This document shows, one piece after another, positions 8,001-15,940 of a DNA stretch of 37,327 nt. The stretch comes from Oscillatoriales cyanobacterium. GTDB taxonomy: Bacteria; Cyanobacteriota; Cyanobacteriia; Cyanobacteriales; Microcoleaceae. Position numbers and translations under genes: made by a program. The DNA is taken from NCBI GenBank assembly GCA_004292955.1, contig RDXX01000067.1, positions 1-37,327 of the forward strand, given 5' to 3'. The first letter of the stretch is position 1, and each line of letters starts with the position of its first letter. A model generated the notes under the pieces. The model did not search any database and was not told the origin of the DNA. It saw nothing but the letters and a program-made list of their open reading frames with translations.

Positions 8001-9501
8001 TAAAATCTATGCCCCTAACGTCTATCTATTTGCCTATCACCTCTGCAAACTGCCAGAAACAGAGTCGATTTCTCCTGGAGAATCAACCAAACTGTGGGAA
8101 AAGTGCAACGAGATATTGCAAACTAAATTAGCAGTTGGTAAAGCATTCAACGGCAGCTATTTACCCAAAAAAGATGAACCTCTCGGATGGCGAGTTGAAC
8201 TAATTAACAAACAAGTTGTCGGCGGCCGAAATTCTCTCGCTTTTGCTAAGGATATTTCCTTTGACAACCAGCAAATAAATCTCAAAGGTTTCGCCCAACC
8301 GCTGCGGATTGATGACAGCTATGCTTTGGGTTTGCAAATTCGCGTCCCCGAAAAAGTTAACAATATTAAAACGCCCGCTGTCGATGTTACCATCTTCAAA
8401 GAATTTAATCCCGATAACTGCTTGCTGCCCGATTTTGTGCAAAGCTATTTCGGTCAAACTTTGCTGCTTACAGCTTGGCTGAGTGTCGAACAAAACCAGG
8501 CCGCGCGGGAAGATTCGCAGTTTCTAAAAGGTTTAGCCCAACAGTGTCTAGAAAAGTTAATTTCCGGTGACAATCTGCCGAATTTTTACCGTCAAGGCGA
8601 GTTATTCGGTAGCCCAATTTTAGAATACGGCGATCCCAATCGCCAAGATACTGAGTACCATATTATAGTCTGGTTTTTCAACAGTTCTGCAACTGAGGAA
8701 ATCTGGGATGAGACGCGGTACAGCGATTTTGTCGAGTTATTTTTGTACCGCAATAAGATTATCCGCGCCTATCGCGATACCCGCAAACTTTACCGGGTGA
8801 TTAGCGAGGAATACAAACAAATTGAACTCAATATCGACGCGACTTTTAAGTATTTGCGGCAAGACGAAGCCCAGCAGCGGCAATTGAAAGGTGCAGGCTT
8901 AAAGGAAGAGGAATTAGAACGCCTGGAACGTCAGACAATCGAGATGCCGCCGCGCGCTGTCAAGTATGCCCGGTTGCTGATGGATTTGGAATTTCGGCAA
9001 AATACGATCGCAATTAACGCCAAAAACTACCAAGATAAATTATATCAGATAAGTCTTGACTTAAAATCTCGGAAGAAATACAATGAAAGTGAGTGTGATT
9101 TAAGCTTTCTCGAATTATTCAGCAAAGAAACCTCGCCGCAGTTTCAAGCACAAATCAAAGGTGACTTAGGCTACTTCAGCCACGGCACCGGCTTGCTAGA
9201 CAAAGCAATGGAAGCAATTCGAGGAGTTGTCGCCATTGAAGAAGCTTATCGCGATGCAAAATTAGAAGTCACGATTCAAGCAGTGGGCTTTGGTTTGGGA
9301 GTCGCCGGAGTAGTCGCTGGGAGTTCTCCTTATTTGATTAAACAAGACCCGCCGAATCAGGTAATTGCTTTGCCTTTCCTGAAGGTGGGAATTAATTCTT
9401 TTGTGTTGGTATTGTTGATTAGTATCGGCGCGGGAGTTGTGGTTTGGTCTTTGGTGATGTTGGGCGCAAATTTCAAGAATATTCGGGCTAAATTTAAATA
9501 A
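7987..9501 (+). CDS. two-TM membrane protein of the CHAT cluster (CATRA-like?)
   Basis: The 504-aa product has a large N-terminal cytosolic region (residues 1-260), a long helical/coiled-coil segment (about 260-390, for example EEYKQIELNIDATFKYL) and two C-terminal hydrophobic helices (about 427-448 and 470-493). It ends with a basic tail (NFKNIRAKFK). This soluble head, long stalk and terminal TM hairpin recall CorA-like pore proteins in layout only; no GMN motif is seen. The ATG at 7987 lies inside the end of the preceding gene and starts MTQNSKIYAP; an upstream in-frame start at 7963 is less likely. With the CHAT gene and small protein it would form a sensor/protease/membrane-effector set. 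The family assignment to CATRA is by context and memory, not proven. Confidence 0.8.
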   Translation: MTQNSKIYAPNVYLFAYHLCKLPETESISPGESTKLWEKCNEILQTKLAVGKAFNGSYLPKKDEPLGWRVELINKQVVGGRNSLAFAKDISFDNQQINLKGFAQPLRIDDSYALGLQIRVPEKVNNIKTPAVDVTIFKEFNPDNCLLPDFVQSYFGQTLLLTAWLSVEQNQAAREDSQFLKGLAQQCLEKLISGDNLPNFYRQGELFGSPILEYGDPNRQDTEYHIIVWFFNSSATEEIWDETRYSDFVELFLYRNKIIRAYRDTRKLYRVISEEYKQIELNIDATFKYLRQDEAQQRQLKGAGLKEEELERLERQTIEMPPRAVKYARLLMDLEFRQNTIAINAKNYQDKLYQISLDLKSRKKYNESECDLSFLELFSKETSPQFQAQIKGDLGYFSHGTGLLDKAMEAIRGVVAIEEAYRDAKLEVTIQAVGFGLGVAGVVAGSSPYLIKQDPPNQVIALPFLKVGINSFVLVLLISIGAGVVVWSLVMLGANFKNIRAKFK

Positions 9502-9505
9502 ACCC

Positions 9506-9616
9506 GGCGGTTGAAACCGCGTCTACACAGACGAAACCTGCCTCCGCGGGTTGAAGATTTTACCTCTTCGTCCACGGAGGTGGACATCGTTTGTGTAGCC
9601 GCGATTTCCAATCGCC
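9506..9616. repeat. palindromic MITE-like repeat (ggcggttgaaaccgcg family)
   Basis: About 45 bp at each end are inverted imperfectly: ggcggttgaaaccgcg...cctccgcgg against its counterpart ending cgcgatttccaatcgcc. Many differences are compensatory, so the hairpin is kept. It lies between the convergent CHAT-cluster membrane gene (+) and moeB (-), where it may terminate transcription both ways. Related copies lie at 27785-27957. Confidence 0.8.
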
Positions 9617-9643
9617 GTGAATTCTAATCGCCTTTAAAGTAAT

Positions 9644-10813
9644 TTAATATTGAGGAACAGACGAATCTACTTCTTGACTCCAAGCAGTAATCCCGCCCTT
9701 AACATTAATTCCCTCAATTCCGGCTTCCTTCAAGATGCCCAAGGCCTTTGCAGAACGGCCGCCCATTTTGCAATGTGCAATCAAGCGATGTCCGTTCAAC
9801 AATTCCTTGACCTTCGCAACACCTGCGCCGTGTTCGATATCCGGTAATGGAACCAAAACTGACCCAGGAATTTGAGCAATTTGATACTCGTTAGGATTGC
9901 GAACATCTAACAAGACAAAATCCTTGGCGCCGCTGTCGATTAATTTTTTAAGTTCGGTGACAGTCATCTCAGGAATTTTCTGTTGTTCTGCTTCCTCGGC
10001 TTTAGCTTGAGGAATGCCGCAGAATTGTTCGTAATCGATTAACTTGTCAATTACCGGACGTATTGGATTCGGTCGCAATTTCAACTGACGGAATGTCATA
10101 TCTAAGGCGTTGTACAGCAACAATCTGCCGCTCAAAGTTGTACCTTGACCTAAGATGATTTTGATAGCTTCCGTGGCTTGAATGCAGCCAATTACCCCAG
10201 GTAAAACTCCTAGAACGCCGCCTTCGGCACAGGAAGGAACCATCCCAGGAGGCGGGGGTTCTGGGTACAAATCGCGGTAATTCGGGCCGCCTTCGTAGTT
10301 GAAAACTGTTGCTTGTCCTTCAAATCGGAAGATGGAACCGTAGACGTTGGGCTTGTTCAAAAGCACGGAAACGTCGTTCATTAAATAGCGAGTCGGAAAG
10401 TTGTCCGTACCATCGATAATGATATCGTAGGGAGTGGCAATGGCGATCGCATTTTCGGAACTAACGCGAGTCTCGTACAAATCAACTTGACAAAAAGGAT
10501 TGATTTCTAAAATCCGATTTTTCGCCGACTCAATCTTCGGCTTCCCAACCCAAGAAGTGCCGTGAATAACCTGGCGCTGCAAATTGGAATGGTCAACAAC
10601 ATCAAAGTCTACAATCCCAATGCGGCCAACACCGGCGGCTGCTAAATACAGCAGCAGCGGCGAACCCAGTCCTCCCGTACCGACGCAGAGCACGCTGGCT
10701 GCTTTGAGACGCTTCTGCCCTTCCAATCCAACTTCTGGCAGGATCAGGTGGCGAGAGTAGCGTTCGTATTCTTGTTTGTTGAGCTGGATCTCGTCCAGAT
10801 TAGGATTTAGCAT
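9644..10813 (-). CDS. moeB: MoeZ-type E1-like adenylyltransferase with rhodanese domain
   Basis: The 389-aa protein adenylates the C-terminal glycine of ubiquitin-like sulfur carriers (MoaD/ThiS type) and can pass sulfur through its rhodanese domain. The E1/ThiF fold occupies residues 15-260, with nucleotide-binding GTGGLGS (45-51) and DGTDNFPTRYLMND (134-147). Residues 285-389 form a rhodanese domain with active-site loop CKMGGR at Cys348. The CxxC pairs that bind zinc in E. coli MoeB are absent: the region reads NYRDLYPEPPPPGMVPSC, as in MoeZ/MoeBR proteins. It follows the JAMM peptidase gene by 79 bp on the same strand, suggesting processing and activation of the same carrier. No carrier gene is present in this window. 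Confidence 0.93.
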   Translation of the reverse strand: MLNPNLDEIQLNKQEYERYSRHLILPEVGLEGQKRLKAASVLCVGTGGLGSPLLLYLAAAGVGRIGIVDFDVVDHSNLQRQVIHGTSWVGKPKIESAKNRILEINPFCQVDLYETRVSSENAIAIATPYDIIIDGTDNFPTRYLMNDVSVLLNKPNVYGSIFRFEGQATVFNYEGGPNYRDLYPEPPPPGMVPSCAEGGVLGVLPGVIGCIQATEAIKIILGQGTTLSGRLLLYNALDMTFRQLKLRPNPIRPVIDKLIDYEQFCGIPQAKAEEAEQQKIPEMTVTELKKLIDSGAKDFVLLDVRNPNEYQIAQIPGSVLVPLPDIEHGAGVAKVKELLNGHRLIAHCKMGGRSAKALGILKEAGIEGINVKGGITAWSQEVDSSVPQY

Positions 10814-10892
10814 GATATTCTGTTATACGCCGATTTTGAATTACATCCTATCTGAATCTTTCGCATTTTTACGTGTTTGTTATGTTTAGTAA

Positions 10893-11372
10893 TTATTTCT
10901 TAATCTGAGTCGGTTCGATCGCGATAATTTCCTCTGCTTGAAAGTTGCCCTCTGCGTCAAGACTCCAACTGCGGAGGTCTTCTGAACTGCCTTGTCGCAC
11001 GGACACTATGATGTAAGAGTATTGGGCCCAGGCCATTTTGCGATCGCACTCCGAGGGCACTGCCGGACAATCCGGGTGAGAATGATATATGCCGATAATA
11101 TCAAGAGTGCGATCGCGCCCGTGTTTCATCGCCCGCAACATATCTTCAGGCTTAATAGCATATCTGCGTCTTTCTGTCAATCCTGTTTGTTCGGGCCAAT
11201 TCTCCTGGGCTTCTGCACTCCAAGCATTGTCAGCCGGCCAAACTTCTACTAAAGTTTTAATATCGTCAGTGATTGTACCTAACAATAAACCGCAGCATTC
11301 TTCTGGATAAGCGCTTTCGCCGTGGCTGCGGATGGATAATATTTGTTCGGGGGAAAGTGCGATATTTTGCAT
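10893..11372 (-). CDS. JAMM/MPN+ metallopeptidase (Mov34/M67 family)
   Basis: The 159-aa protein has the JAMM zinc site: an upstream glutamate in the YPEECCGLLLG segment and HSHPDCPAVPSECD with the HxH, Ser and Asp ligands. In bacteria such single-domain JAMM proteins trim C-terminal extensions from ThiS/MoaD/CysO-like carriers, or release cysteine from them. The gene lies directly upstream of the MoeZ-like E1 gene in the same orientation. The ATG at 11372 gives a compact N-terminus (MQNIALSPEQIL) without signal peptide, so the product is cytoplasmic. The exact substrate is not known. Confidence 0.9.
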   Translation of the reverse strand: MQNIALSPEQILSIRSHGESAYPEECCGLLLGTITDDIKTLVEVWPADNAWSAEAQENWPEQTGLTERRRYAIKPEDMLRAMKHGRDRTLDIIGIYHSHPDCPAVPSECDRKMAWAQYSYIIVSVRQGSSEDLRSWSLDAEGNFQAEEIIAIEPTQIKK

Positions 11373-11388
11373 TTTCTTGTAGGCTTTT

Positions 11389-11532
11389 TTAAACGAACCG
11401 CGAAGGTGCGAAGGACGCGAAGGAAGAGAGGAGAAGGGAAGGGAATTTTTTATATATAACTAATGTTAAATATGCCCGGTTTCTCTTCATAAATCTTGAG
11501 TTTATTAACGAAGAATCTCTGAAGAAACCGGG
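11389..11532. repeat. two dispersed repeats upstream of the JAMM gene
   Basis: At 11391-11425 lies a cgaaccgcgaagg...gacgcgaagg segment whose inverse occurs at 19109-19143. At 11475-11532 is a long inverted repeat with arms cccggtttctctt and gaagaaaccggg; its core recurs at about 34748. Neither has coding capacity. Any promoter of the JAMM-moeB pair would lie within or just upstream of these repeats. Confidence 0.6.
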
Positions 11533-11580
11533 TTGATAATGCCGTGCGTAAGTGCTGGGCTATCTAGCCCTCAATTGCTA

Positions 11581-11808
11581 TCAAGTAGGAGTTTGCTGCA
11601 ATTCGGGCCGTTCATCTGCGACGATCGCATTTTCGACTGGACACACCTGCAAACAAATGCCGCAGTCTATGCAGGTATCGAAGTCAATCCAAAACCAATC
11701 AGTGCCTTTGACGTTTTTGCCGGGGCCGGGATGAATGCAAGCAACTGGACAAGCGCCGACGCAATCAGCAACTCCTTCGCAGATATTTGTAACGATAGTG
11801 TGCGCCAT
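11581..11808 (-). CDS. bacterial-type 8-cysteine ferredoxin
   Basis: This 75-aa electron carrier has eight cysteines at 10, 16, 20, 24, 46, 49, 52 and 56. The second half has the classic CIDCGICLQVCP pattern for a [4Fe-4S] cluster. The first half (CEGVADCVGACPVAC) has the spacing of Azotobacter FdI-like proteins that can bind a [3Fe-4S] or second [4Fe-4S] cluster. There is no transit or membrane signal. It is a single gene flanked by repeats, so its redox partner cannot be told from context. It is separate from the [2Fe-2S] ferredoxin at 16641. Confidence 0.93.
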   Translation of the reverse strand: MAHTIVTNICEGVADCVGACPVACIHPGPGKNVKGTDWFWIDFDTCIDCGICLQVCPVENAIVADERPELQQTPT

Positions 11809-11884
11809 GTTTCTATTTTAGATTTTAGATTTGGGATTTGGGATTGGAAATTATATCATGTCTTTCTAACTACAACAATACAAT

Positions 11885-12001
11885 TGGTTCATAGTGAAGA
11901 GTTTAGTTTTAGGGTTTTTTGCGGACTAAAGTCCTCACTACGAACCTGGTTAGAATTTTATTCTTTTGGTTTTTTGCGGACTGAAGTCCTCACTACGAAC
12001 C
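11885..12001. repeat. tandem copies of an aagtcctcactacgaacc repeat
   Basis: Two copies of ttttttgcggact(a/g)aagtcctcactacgaacc end at 11946 and 12001. The first is paired with an imperfect inverse (ggttcatagtgaaga, from 11885), giving a hairpin. The family recurs at 37024-37075. It fills the gap between hisZ and the 8-Cys ferredoxin gene. Confidence 0.75.
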
Positions 12002-12059
12002 GTTTTTATTGCTGGTAATTTGTTGGACACGATCTTAGGAATTAGGTTTCAAACAGATC

Positions 12060-13295
12060 CTAGTTTACTGTTTCAATTGTTGGGACGCCTTCGGCATTTA
12101 CCCAAGCAATTTGAGCGATTCTGCGATCGCGCGCGTAGTCTCTAGCAGCCTCCTCTGTCTCCCGACTCTCCAAATCTATCTCCACCCGCACTAGGGGAGT
12201 AGACTCTCGGAGTTGGCGGGCATAATCAAAGGCCGCCGCCGCCGCTTCCGGTGTTTGAGGCACTACCAACCATTCGCTAGCTGCTGTTTCTGTGGGCAAT
12301 TGACCCTCTGTCAACAAAACTTGGTGCAAATCTTCAATATTCAGACAAAACCCGATGCCGGGGGAATTTTGCCCTTGCGGGTCGAACAGTCCTAGCAGTT
12401 GGTCGTACCGTCCGCCTTGTCCTAATACTCGCTGTCCGCTTTTGCTGCTGCTGACAACTTCAAACACTATTCCAGTGTAATAGTCAAAGGTTTGAATTAA
12501 ACTCAAATCGAGGTGGATGTGAGATTTCAGATTGGGGATTTTTGCTTGACATTTTTCCAGCAGTTCGATCGCACTTTTGAGTTCATTTAACGCTGCTTGC
12601 TGCGGCACATCTAAATCCAGCTTCGCCACAATCTCCAATACATCTTCTGGCTTGCCGCGCAAGTCAAACAACAGCAGAGCTCTTTCTCGCAATTCGTCCG
12701 ACAGCGGCAAAGTTTCCAAAGCTATGCGATCGAGATTGGCGATCGCGCCGCGCACTTTTTGGCGCACGTTTGGCCCAAACGGTTCTAGCAAAGTTGCAGT
12801 TAAGCCCGCTTCTCCCAGCACCAAATGCCAGTCATCAATTTCTAAGTTTTGCAAGCACTCAGACAGCAGCAGCAGCACTTCCGCATCCGCAACGCTCCCG
12901 CCCGCGCCCAGCAGTTCTACCCCCGCTTGATAGAACTCCTGTTGCCCGCCTGAACCCGTATCCGGGCCTTTGCGGAAGACATTGGCGTTGTAGTAGAGGC
13001 GCTGGGGCTGCCAATTTGTCCCGGACATCCGCATTGCAGCCGCGCGGGCGATGGATGCTGTCAATTCTGGCCGCAAGCCGAGTTCTCCATCTTCAGCGTC
13101 TTGGAGTTGAATTAAGGTCGATCGGTCGATCGCGCCCCCAGCCATCAACGTCTCCAGCCTCTCTAGAGTAGAAGTAATAATCCGGTGATAGCCCCAGCGG
13201 TGAAACACCTGCTGCAAGCGCCGTTCGATCGCAATTTTTTGAGCAACGTCAAGGGGCAATAAATCTCTTGCACCCGATGGGGGTTGGTGAACCAT
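12060..13295 (-). CDS. hisZ: ATP phosphoribosyltransferase regulatory subunit
   Basis: This 411-aa paralogue of histidyl-tRNA synthetase should form the regulatory half of short-form HisG-HisZ, the first step of histidine synthesis. It begins MVHQPPSGARDLLPLDVAQK and has the class II synthetase-like motif 2 region (LRPELTASIARAAA) and a motif 3-like stretch (LGQGGRYDQLLGLF, near residue 290). The C-terminal part is reduced, and the histidine-A signatures of true HisS (such as RGLDYYTG) are altered to TFDYYTGIVFE, which favours HisZ. hisG is not in the window. Flanking regions are repeats, so it is probably monocistronic. Confidence 0.88.
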   Translation of the reverse strand: MVHQPPSGARDLLPLDVAQKIAIERRLQQVFHRWGYHRIITSTLERLETLMAGGAIDRSTLIQLQDAEDGELGLRPELTASIARAAAMRMSGTNWQPQRLYYNANVFRKGPDTGSGGQQEFYQAGVELLGAGGSVADAEVLLLLSECLQNLEIDDWHLVLGEAGLTATLLEPFGPNVRQKVRGAIANLDRIALETLPLSDELRERALLLFDLRGKPEDVLEIVAKLDLDVPQQAALNELKSAIELLEKCQAKIPNLKSHIHLDLSLIQTFDYYTGIVFEVVSSSKSGQRVLGQGGRYDQLLGLFDPQGQNSPGIGFCLNIEDLHQVLLTEGQLPTETAASEWLVVPQTPEAAAAAFDYARQLRESTPLVRVEIDLESRETEEAARDYARDRRIAQIAWVNAEGVPTIETVN

Positions 13296-13447
13296 ATCAA
13301 TTTTAGATTTTAGACCTTAGATTCTATACCAATTTCACAAAAGAATGCCACTTTAGGCAAGTTCCCAACTCTCACCAGTCAATTATTCCCCATTCTTTAA
13401 TTGAAAATCGTATTTGATTGGACTTAGAAGCTTGCCTTTAAGACACC

Positions 13448-13491
13448 TTGTTAAAGTCGAACGCCGCCACCCTAACATTCGACTTTAACAA
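13448..13491. promoter_or_regulatory. perfect 14-bp inverted repeat upstream of hisZ
   Basis: ttgttaaagtcgaa (13448-13461) and ttcgactttaacaa (13478-13491) are exact inverses separated by 16 bp. The arms are A/T-rich and unlike the GC-rich mobile repeats nearby, and no T-run follows on either strand. It lies 153 bp upstream of the hisZ start and 137 bp past the J-protein stop. It could be an operator or a small RNA hairpin; no regulator can be named. Confidence 0.45.
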
Positions 13492-13576
13492 ATTAAAGTA
13501 TCAACAATACGCTTGGGATCGGAAGACCGGGCGCTTGAAACCGCCGTATTATCTTTTCAACGATGATTCAAAACAG

Positions 13577-13625
13577 ACAACTGAACAACTGACAACTGAC
13601 AACTGACAACTGACAACTGACAACT
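13577..13625. repeat. heptanucleotide tandem array (caactga)n
   Basis: About six to seven copies of a 7-bp unit (caactgac/aactgac frame) run to within three bases of the stop codon of the J-domain gene (stop 13628-13630). Read in the direction of that gene it is (AGTTGTC)n placed just after the stop. Just before it, 13505-13560 holds fragments of the caatacgctt MITE and of a cttgaaaccgcc repeat. Confidence 0.85.
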
Positions 13626-13627
13626 TA

Positions 13628-14557
13628 TCATTTTTTCTTCCCGCCAAACAAACTTGCAAAAAATCCCGGTTTCTCCTGATCTTTTTTATCCTTTGCGGAA
13701 GCTTGTTCCAGCTTTTTCTTCACCTCCAAAGCCGTCGGTTCTTCAGAATTTGATGCCAAAGCTTTTTGCACCTCAAGTTTTGCCATTGTGGCTTGATTTT
13801 GTTGAAAGTAACACATTGCTAACAAACCGTGAGCTTTGCTGTGTTTCGGTTCGCGCTTCACGGCTTCTTTCAACTCCAAAGTTGCTTTAGCGTAACTTTT
13901 GCTCTCCATGAATTTTTGAGCTCGGTCACAATATTGATCGGCCAGCGACGGTTGTGAAACTGTTACTCTCGGCGGCGGCGTGGCGGCTGGGGTTGCGGTG
14001 GCTGGGGTTGCGGCGGCTGGAGTTGCGGTGGCTGGAGTTGCTGCTTTTGGGGGTGAACCGGCTGAAACCACACCGCCAAGGCGCTCTTTTCGCAGCAGGT
14101 AAACCATGTTGAGTTCGCTAATTTGATCGATCGCATCTTGGGTTTCTTGAACCGACTCGTACTGCTTGAGAGCGAGTTTGCCAACTGCTGTTTTGTAAGC
14201 TTCTTCCAAATCTTTAGCGGTAGCTAACTCTTTGGCTGCTGCGCTTTCGACTTGCATTTTTGCTTGTTCTTTAGCAACGCGCTTGGCGATGGCTGCTAAT
14301 AGCAGGTTGTATTCTTTGCGATCGCTTTCCTTAGAGAATTTGTTGTAGGCGGGATTGACCACTTTTGACAAAAATTGGTTGGCCCAATCTTTATCCGCTT
14401 GGTCTTCAAAAGAGCAAGTATCCGAATGCAAGCGGCGGGCGATTTTCATGTAGCGCTTGCGGATGTCGTTAAACTCTGCGTCTAGGGGAATTCCCAAAAT
14501 TGCGTGCTGATCTGTAAAGTCGTACTTGAACAGCCCTTTTGTCATTTCAAAAGACAT
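13628..14557 (-). CDS. degenerate J-domain protein with C-terminal TPR
   Basis: The 309-aa protein starts with a DnaJ-like domain (residues about 15-90: HAILGIPLDAEFNDIRKRYMKIARRLHSD). The HPD tripeptide that stimulates Hsp70 ATPase is HSD here (44-46), so canonical co-chaperone activity is doubtful. A helical segment follows, then an Ala/Thr/Pro-rich linker (about 172-200), then one or two TPR motifs (about 208-275: ESKSYAKATLELKEAVKREP). The C-terminus is Lys-rich (FGGKKK). No signal peptide or TM is seen. The ATG at 14557 is preferred; a second ATG four codons on (14545) is possible. Function is unknown: perhaps a scaffold or a chaperone-docking protein. Confidence 0.85.
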   Translation of the reverse strand: MSFEMTKGLFKYDFTDQHAILGIPLDAEFNDIRKRYMKIARRLHSDTCSFEDQADKDWANQFLSKVVNPAYNKFSKESDRKEYNLLLAAIAKRVAKEQAKMQVESAAAKELATAKDLEEAYKTAVGKLALKQYESVQETQDAIDQISELNMVYLLRKERLGGVVSAGSPPKAATPATATPAAATPATATPAATPPPRVTVSQPSLADQYCDRAQKFMESKSYAKATLELKEAVKREPKHSKAHGLLAMCYFQQNQATMAKLEVQKALASNSEEPTALEVKKKLEQASAKDKKDQEKPGFFASLFGGKKK

Positions 14558-14659
14558 AACTTTTACTCTCGCTTTCCTGACTTTTGACTATTCTTTAATG
14601 TAGCTTGACTTCAGGGGTTGTGACCCCCGTACTATCCCTGAGTCCTTGCTGTCGAAGCG

Positions 14660-15475
14660 CTACCTCCAGGAAGATAAGGGCGGAACTGAAAGCAATGCAC
14701 CGCTGAGTTCGGCGTGTATTTTGCCGTTTGTCGCCAAAACCCGACCCGAGCTCATCTCAAAGGCACCGCCGTCATAGGCTGTAACTTGACCTCCGGCTTC
14801 AGAAACGATGAGTACACCGGCTGCTACATCCCAAGGGGAGAGTCCCCGTTCCCAGTATCCGTCCAATCGCCCGCAGGCTGTATGTGCGAGGTCTAGGGCT
14901 GCCGAACCGCTGCGCCGCACGCCTTGGGTAAGGTGGGTGAGGTGACAGAATTCGGCATAGTTATTGTCTGCTGTTTCGCGCCGATCGTATGCAAAGCCAG
15001 TCACTAGCAAGCTGGTTCTCAATTCTAAACTTTGCGAAACTGCGATCGGCTTACGGTTGCAAGTTGCGCCCAATCCTTTACCAGCTCGAAACAATTCGTT
15101 ATGTAAAGGGTCGTAAATTACGCCAATTTGTGGTATGCCGTCGATTAAAAGTCCGATCGACACAGCGTAAAAAGGATATTGGTGAGCGTAATTAGTTGTA
15201 CCGTCCAAAGGGTCGATCGCCCACAGGTATTTGCTAGTTGCATCCCCTAATTTGCCCGATTCTTCAGCGAGGATGGCGTGTTCGGGTACGAAGCGGCCCA
15301 GAATTTCTAAGATGACGGCTTCAGAGGCTTTGTCGGCTTCTGTGACTAAATCGCCCGATCGGCCTTTTTCTTGAACATTTTCTAATTTGCCGCAGAAAGA
15401 TTGCAGTACCGAACCAGCGGCGAGGGCTGCTTCGGTGGCTATTTCAAGGAAGTTTTGTAGTTGATTATCTGTCAT
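14660..15475 (-). CDS. inositol monophosphatase family phosphatase
   Basis: The 271-aa protein belongs to the Mg-dependent, Li-sensitive IMPase/SuhB superfamily. It has the metal-site motifs LAEESG (Glu71/72) and [14 protein letters not shown] (85-98, metal ligands Asp88/Asp91), plus the C-terminal [15 protein letters not shown]. Substrates in the family include inositol-1-phosphate, histidinol phosphate and PAP; the sequence does not decide among them, so no symbol is given. Its ATG (15473-15475) directly abuts a 29-copy heptamer array at 15477, so no Shine-Dalgarno is present. Translation must be SD-independent, or initiation depends on the array. Confidence 0.92.
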   Translation of the reverse strand: MTDNQLQNFLEIATEAALAAGSVLQSFCGKLENVQEKGRSGDLVTEADKASEAVILEILGRFVPEHAILAEESGKLGDATSKYLWAIDPLDGTTNYAHQYPFYAVSIGLLIDGIPQIGVIYDPLHNELFRAGKGLGATCNRKPIAVSQSLELRTSLLVTGFAYDRRETADNNYAEFCHLTHLTQGVRRSGSAALDLAHTACGRLDGYWERGLSPWDVAAGVLIVSEAGGQVTAYDGGAFEMSSGRVLATNGKIHAELSGALLSVPPLSSWR

Positions 15476-15476
15476 T

Positions 15477-15679
15477 GGGAATTGGGAATTGGGAATTGGG
15501 AATTGGGAATTGCGAATTGGGAATTGCGAATTGGGAATTGCGAATTGCGAATTGGGAATTGCGAATTGGGAATTGCGAATTGGGAATTGGGAATTGGGAA
15601 TTGCGAATTGCGAATTGCGAATTGCGAATTGCGAATTGCGAATTGGGAATTGCGAATTGCGAATTGCGAATTGCGAATG
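15477..15679. repeat. 29-copy heptamer array G(G/C)GAATT at a start codon
   Basis: Twenty-nine contiguous 7-bp units differ only at the second base. Read on the plus strand the order is 5G C G C G 2C G C G C 3G 6C G 4C, the last unit ending gcgaatg. The array starts one base from the ATG of the phosphatase gene. It is open in several frames (IGNWEL and NSQFAIR type repeats), but this is a result of periodicity, not coding. Confidence 0.97.
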
Positions 15680-15759
15680 GGCAAAACAGGGAATTGGTAA
15701 TTGCTTCCAATGATTGCCAACGAGAGCATCTCACTTTTGCAAAAAAGCAATTTATTGAC

Positions 15760-15815
15760 AGTGCGAGCGTCCCCGCTCGCGTATTGTACAATACGCGAGC
15801 GGGGACGCTCGCACT
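15760..15815. repeat. 56-bp perfect palindrome
   Basis: From agtgcgagcgtccccgctcg through the centre tgtaca (15785-15790) to the end at 15815, the sequence equals its own reverse complement with no spacer. It shares the gcgagcgtccccgctcgc core with 518-567, and each arm can also form its own small hairpin. Confidence 0.95.
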
Positions 15816-15840
15816 ATAAAATCAAAACAGAGATGCTCCC

Positions 15841-15940
15841 CTGTCAACTGTCAACTGTCAACTGTCAACTGTCAACTGTCAACTGTCAACTGTCAACTGT
15901 CAACTGTCAACTGCCAATTGCCAACTGTCAACTGCCAACT
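15841..15940. repeat. heptamer array (ctgtcaa)n abutting a stop codon
   Basis: About thirteen 7-bp units, mostly ctgtcaa with ctgccaa/ttgccaa variants near the end, run into the stop codon (15939-15941) of the thermonuclease gene. In that gene's sense direction the array reads (AGTTGAC)n. A similar array sits after the rplK stop. Confidence 0.95.

Noticed and set aside
7987..9501. CorA magnesium channel
   Set aside because: Only the general topology is similar; the GMN motif is missing.
11089..11310. Plus-strand frames opposite the JAMM gene
   Set aside because: Shadow frames of a gene with clear active-site motifs on the other strand.
12060..13295. Assignment as histidyl-tRNA synthetase (hisS)
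   Set aside because: HisRS-specific histidine-binding motifs are altered and the C-terminal domain is reduced; HisZ fits better.
15461..15819. Several long frames of IGNWEL or NSQFAIR type
   Set aside because: The 7-bp array has no stop in most frames, so all readings are open; this is periodicity, not coding.
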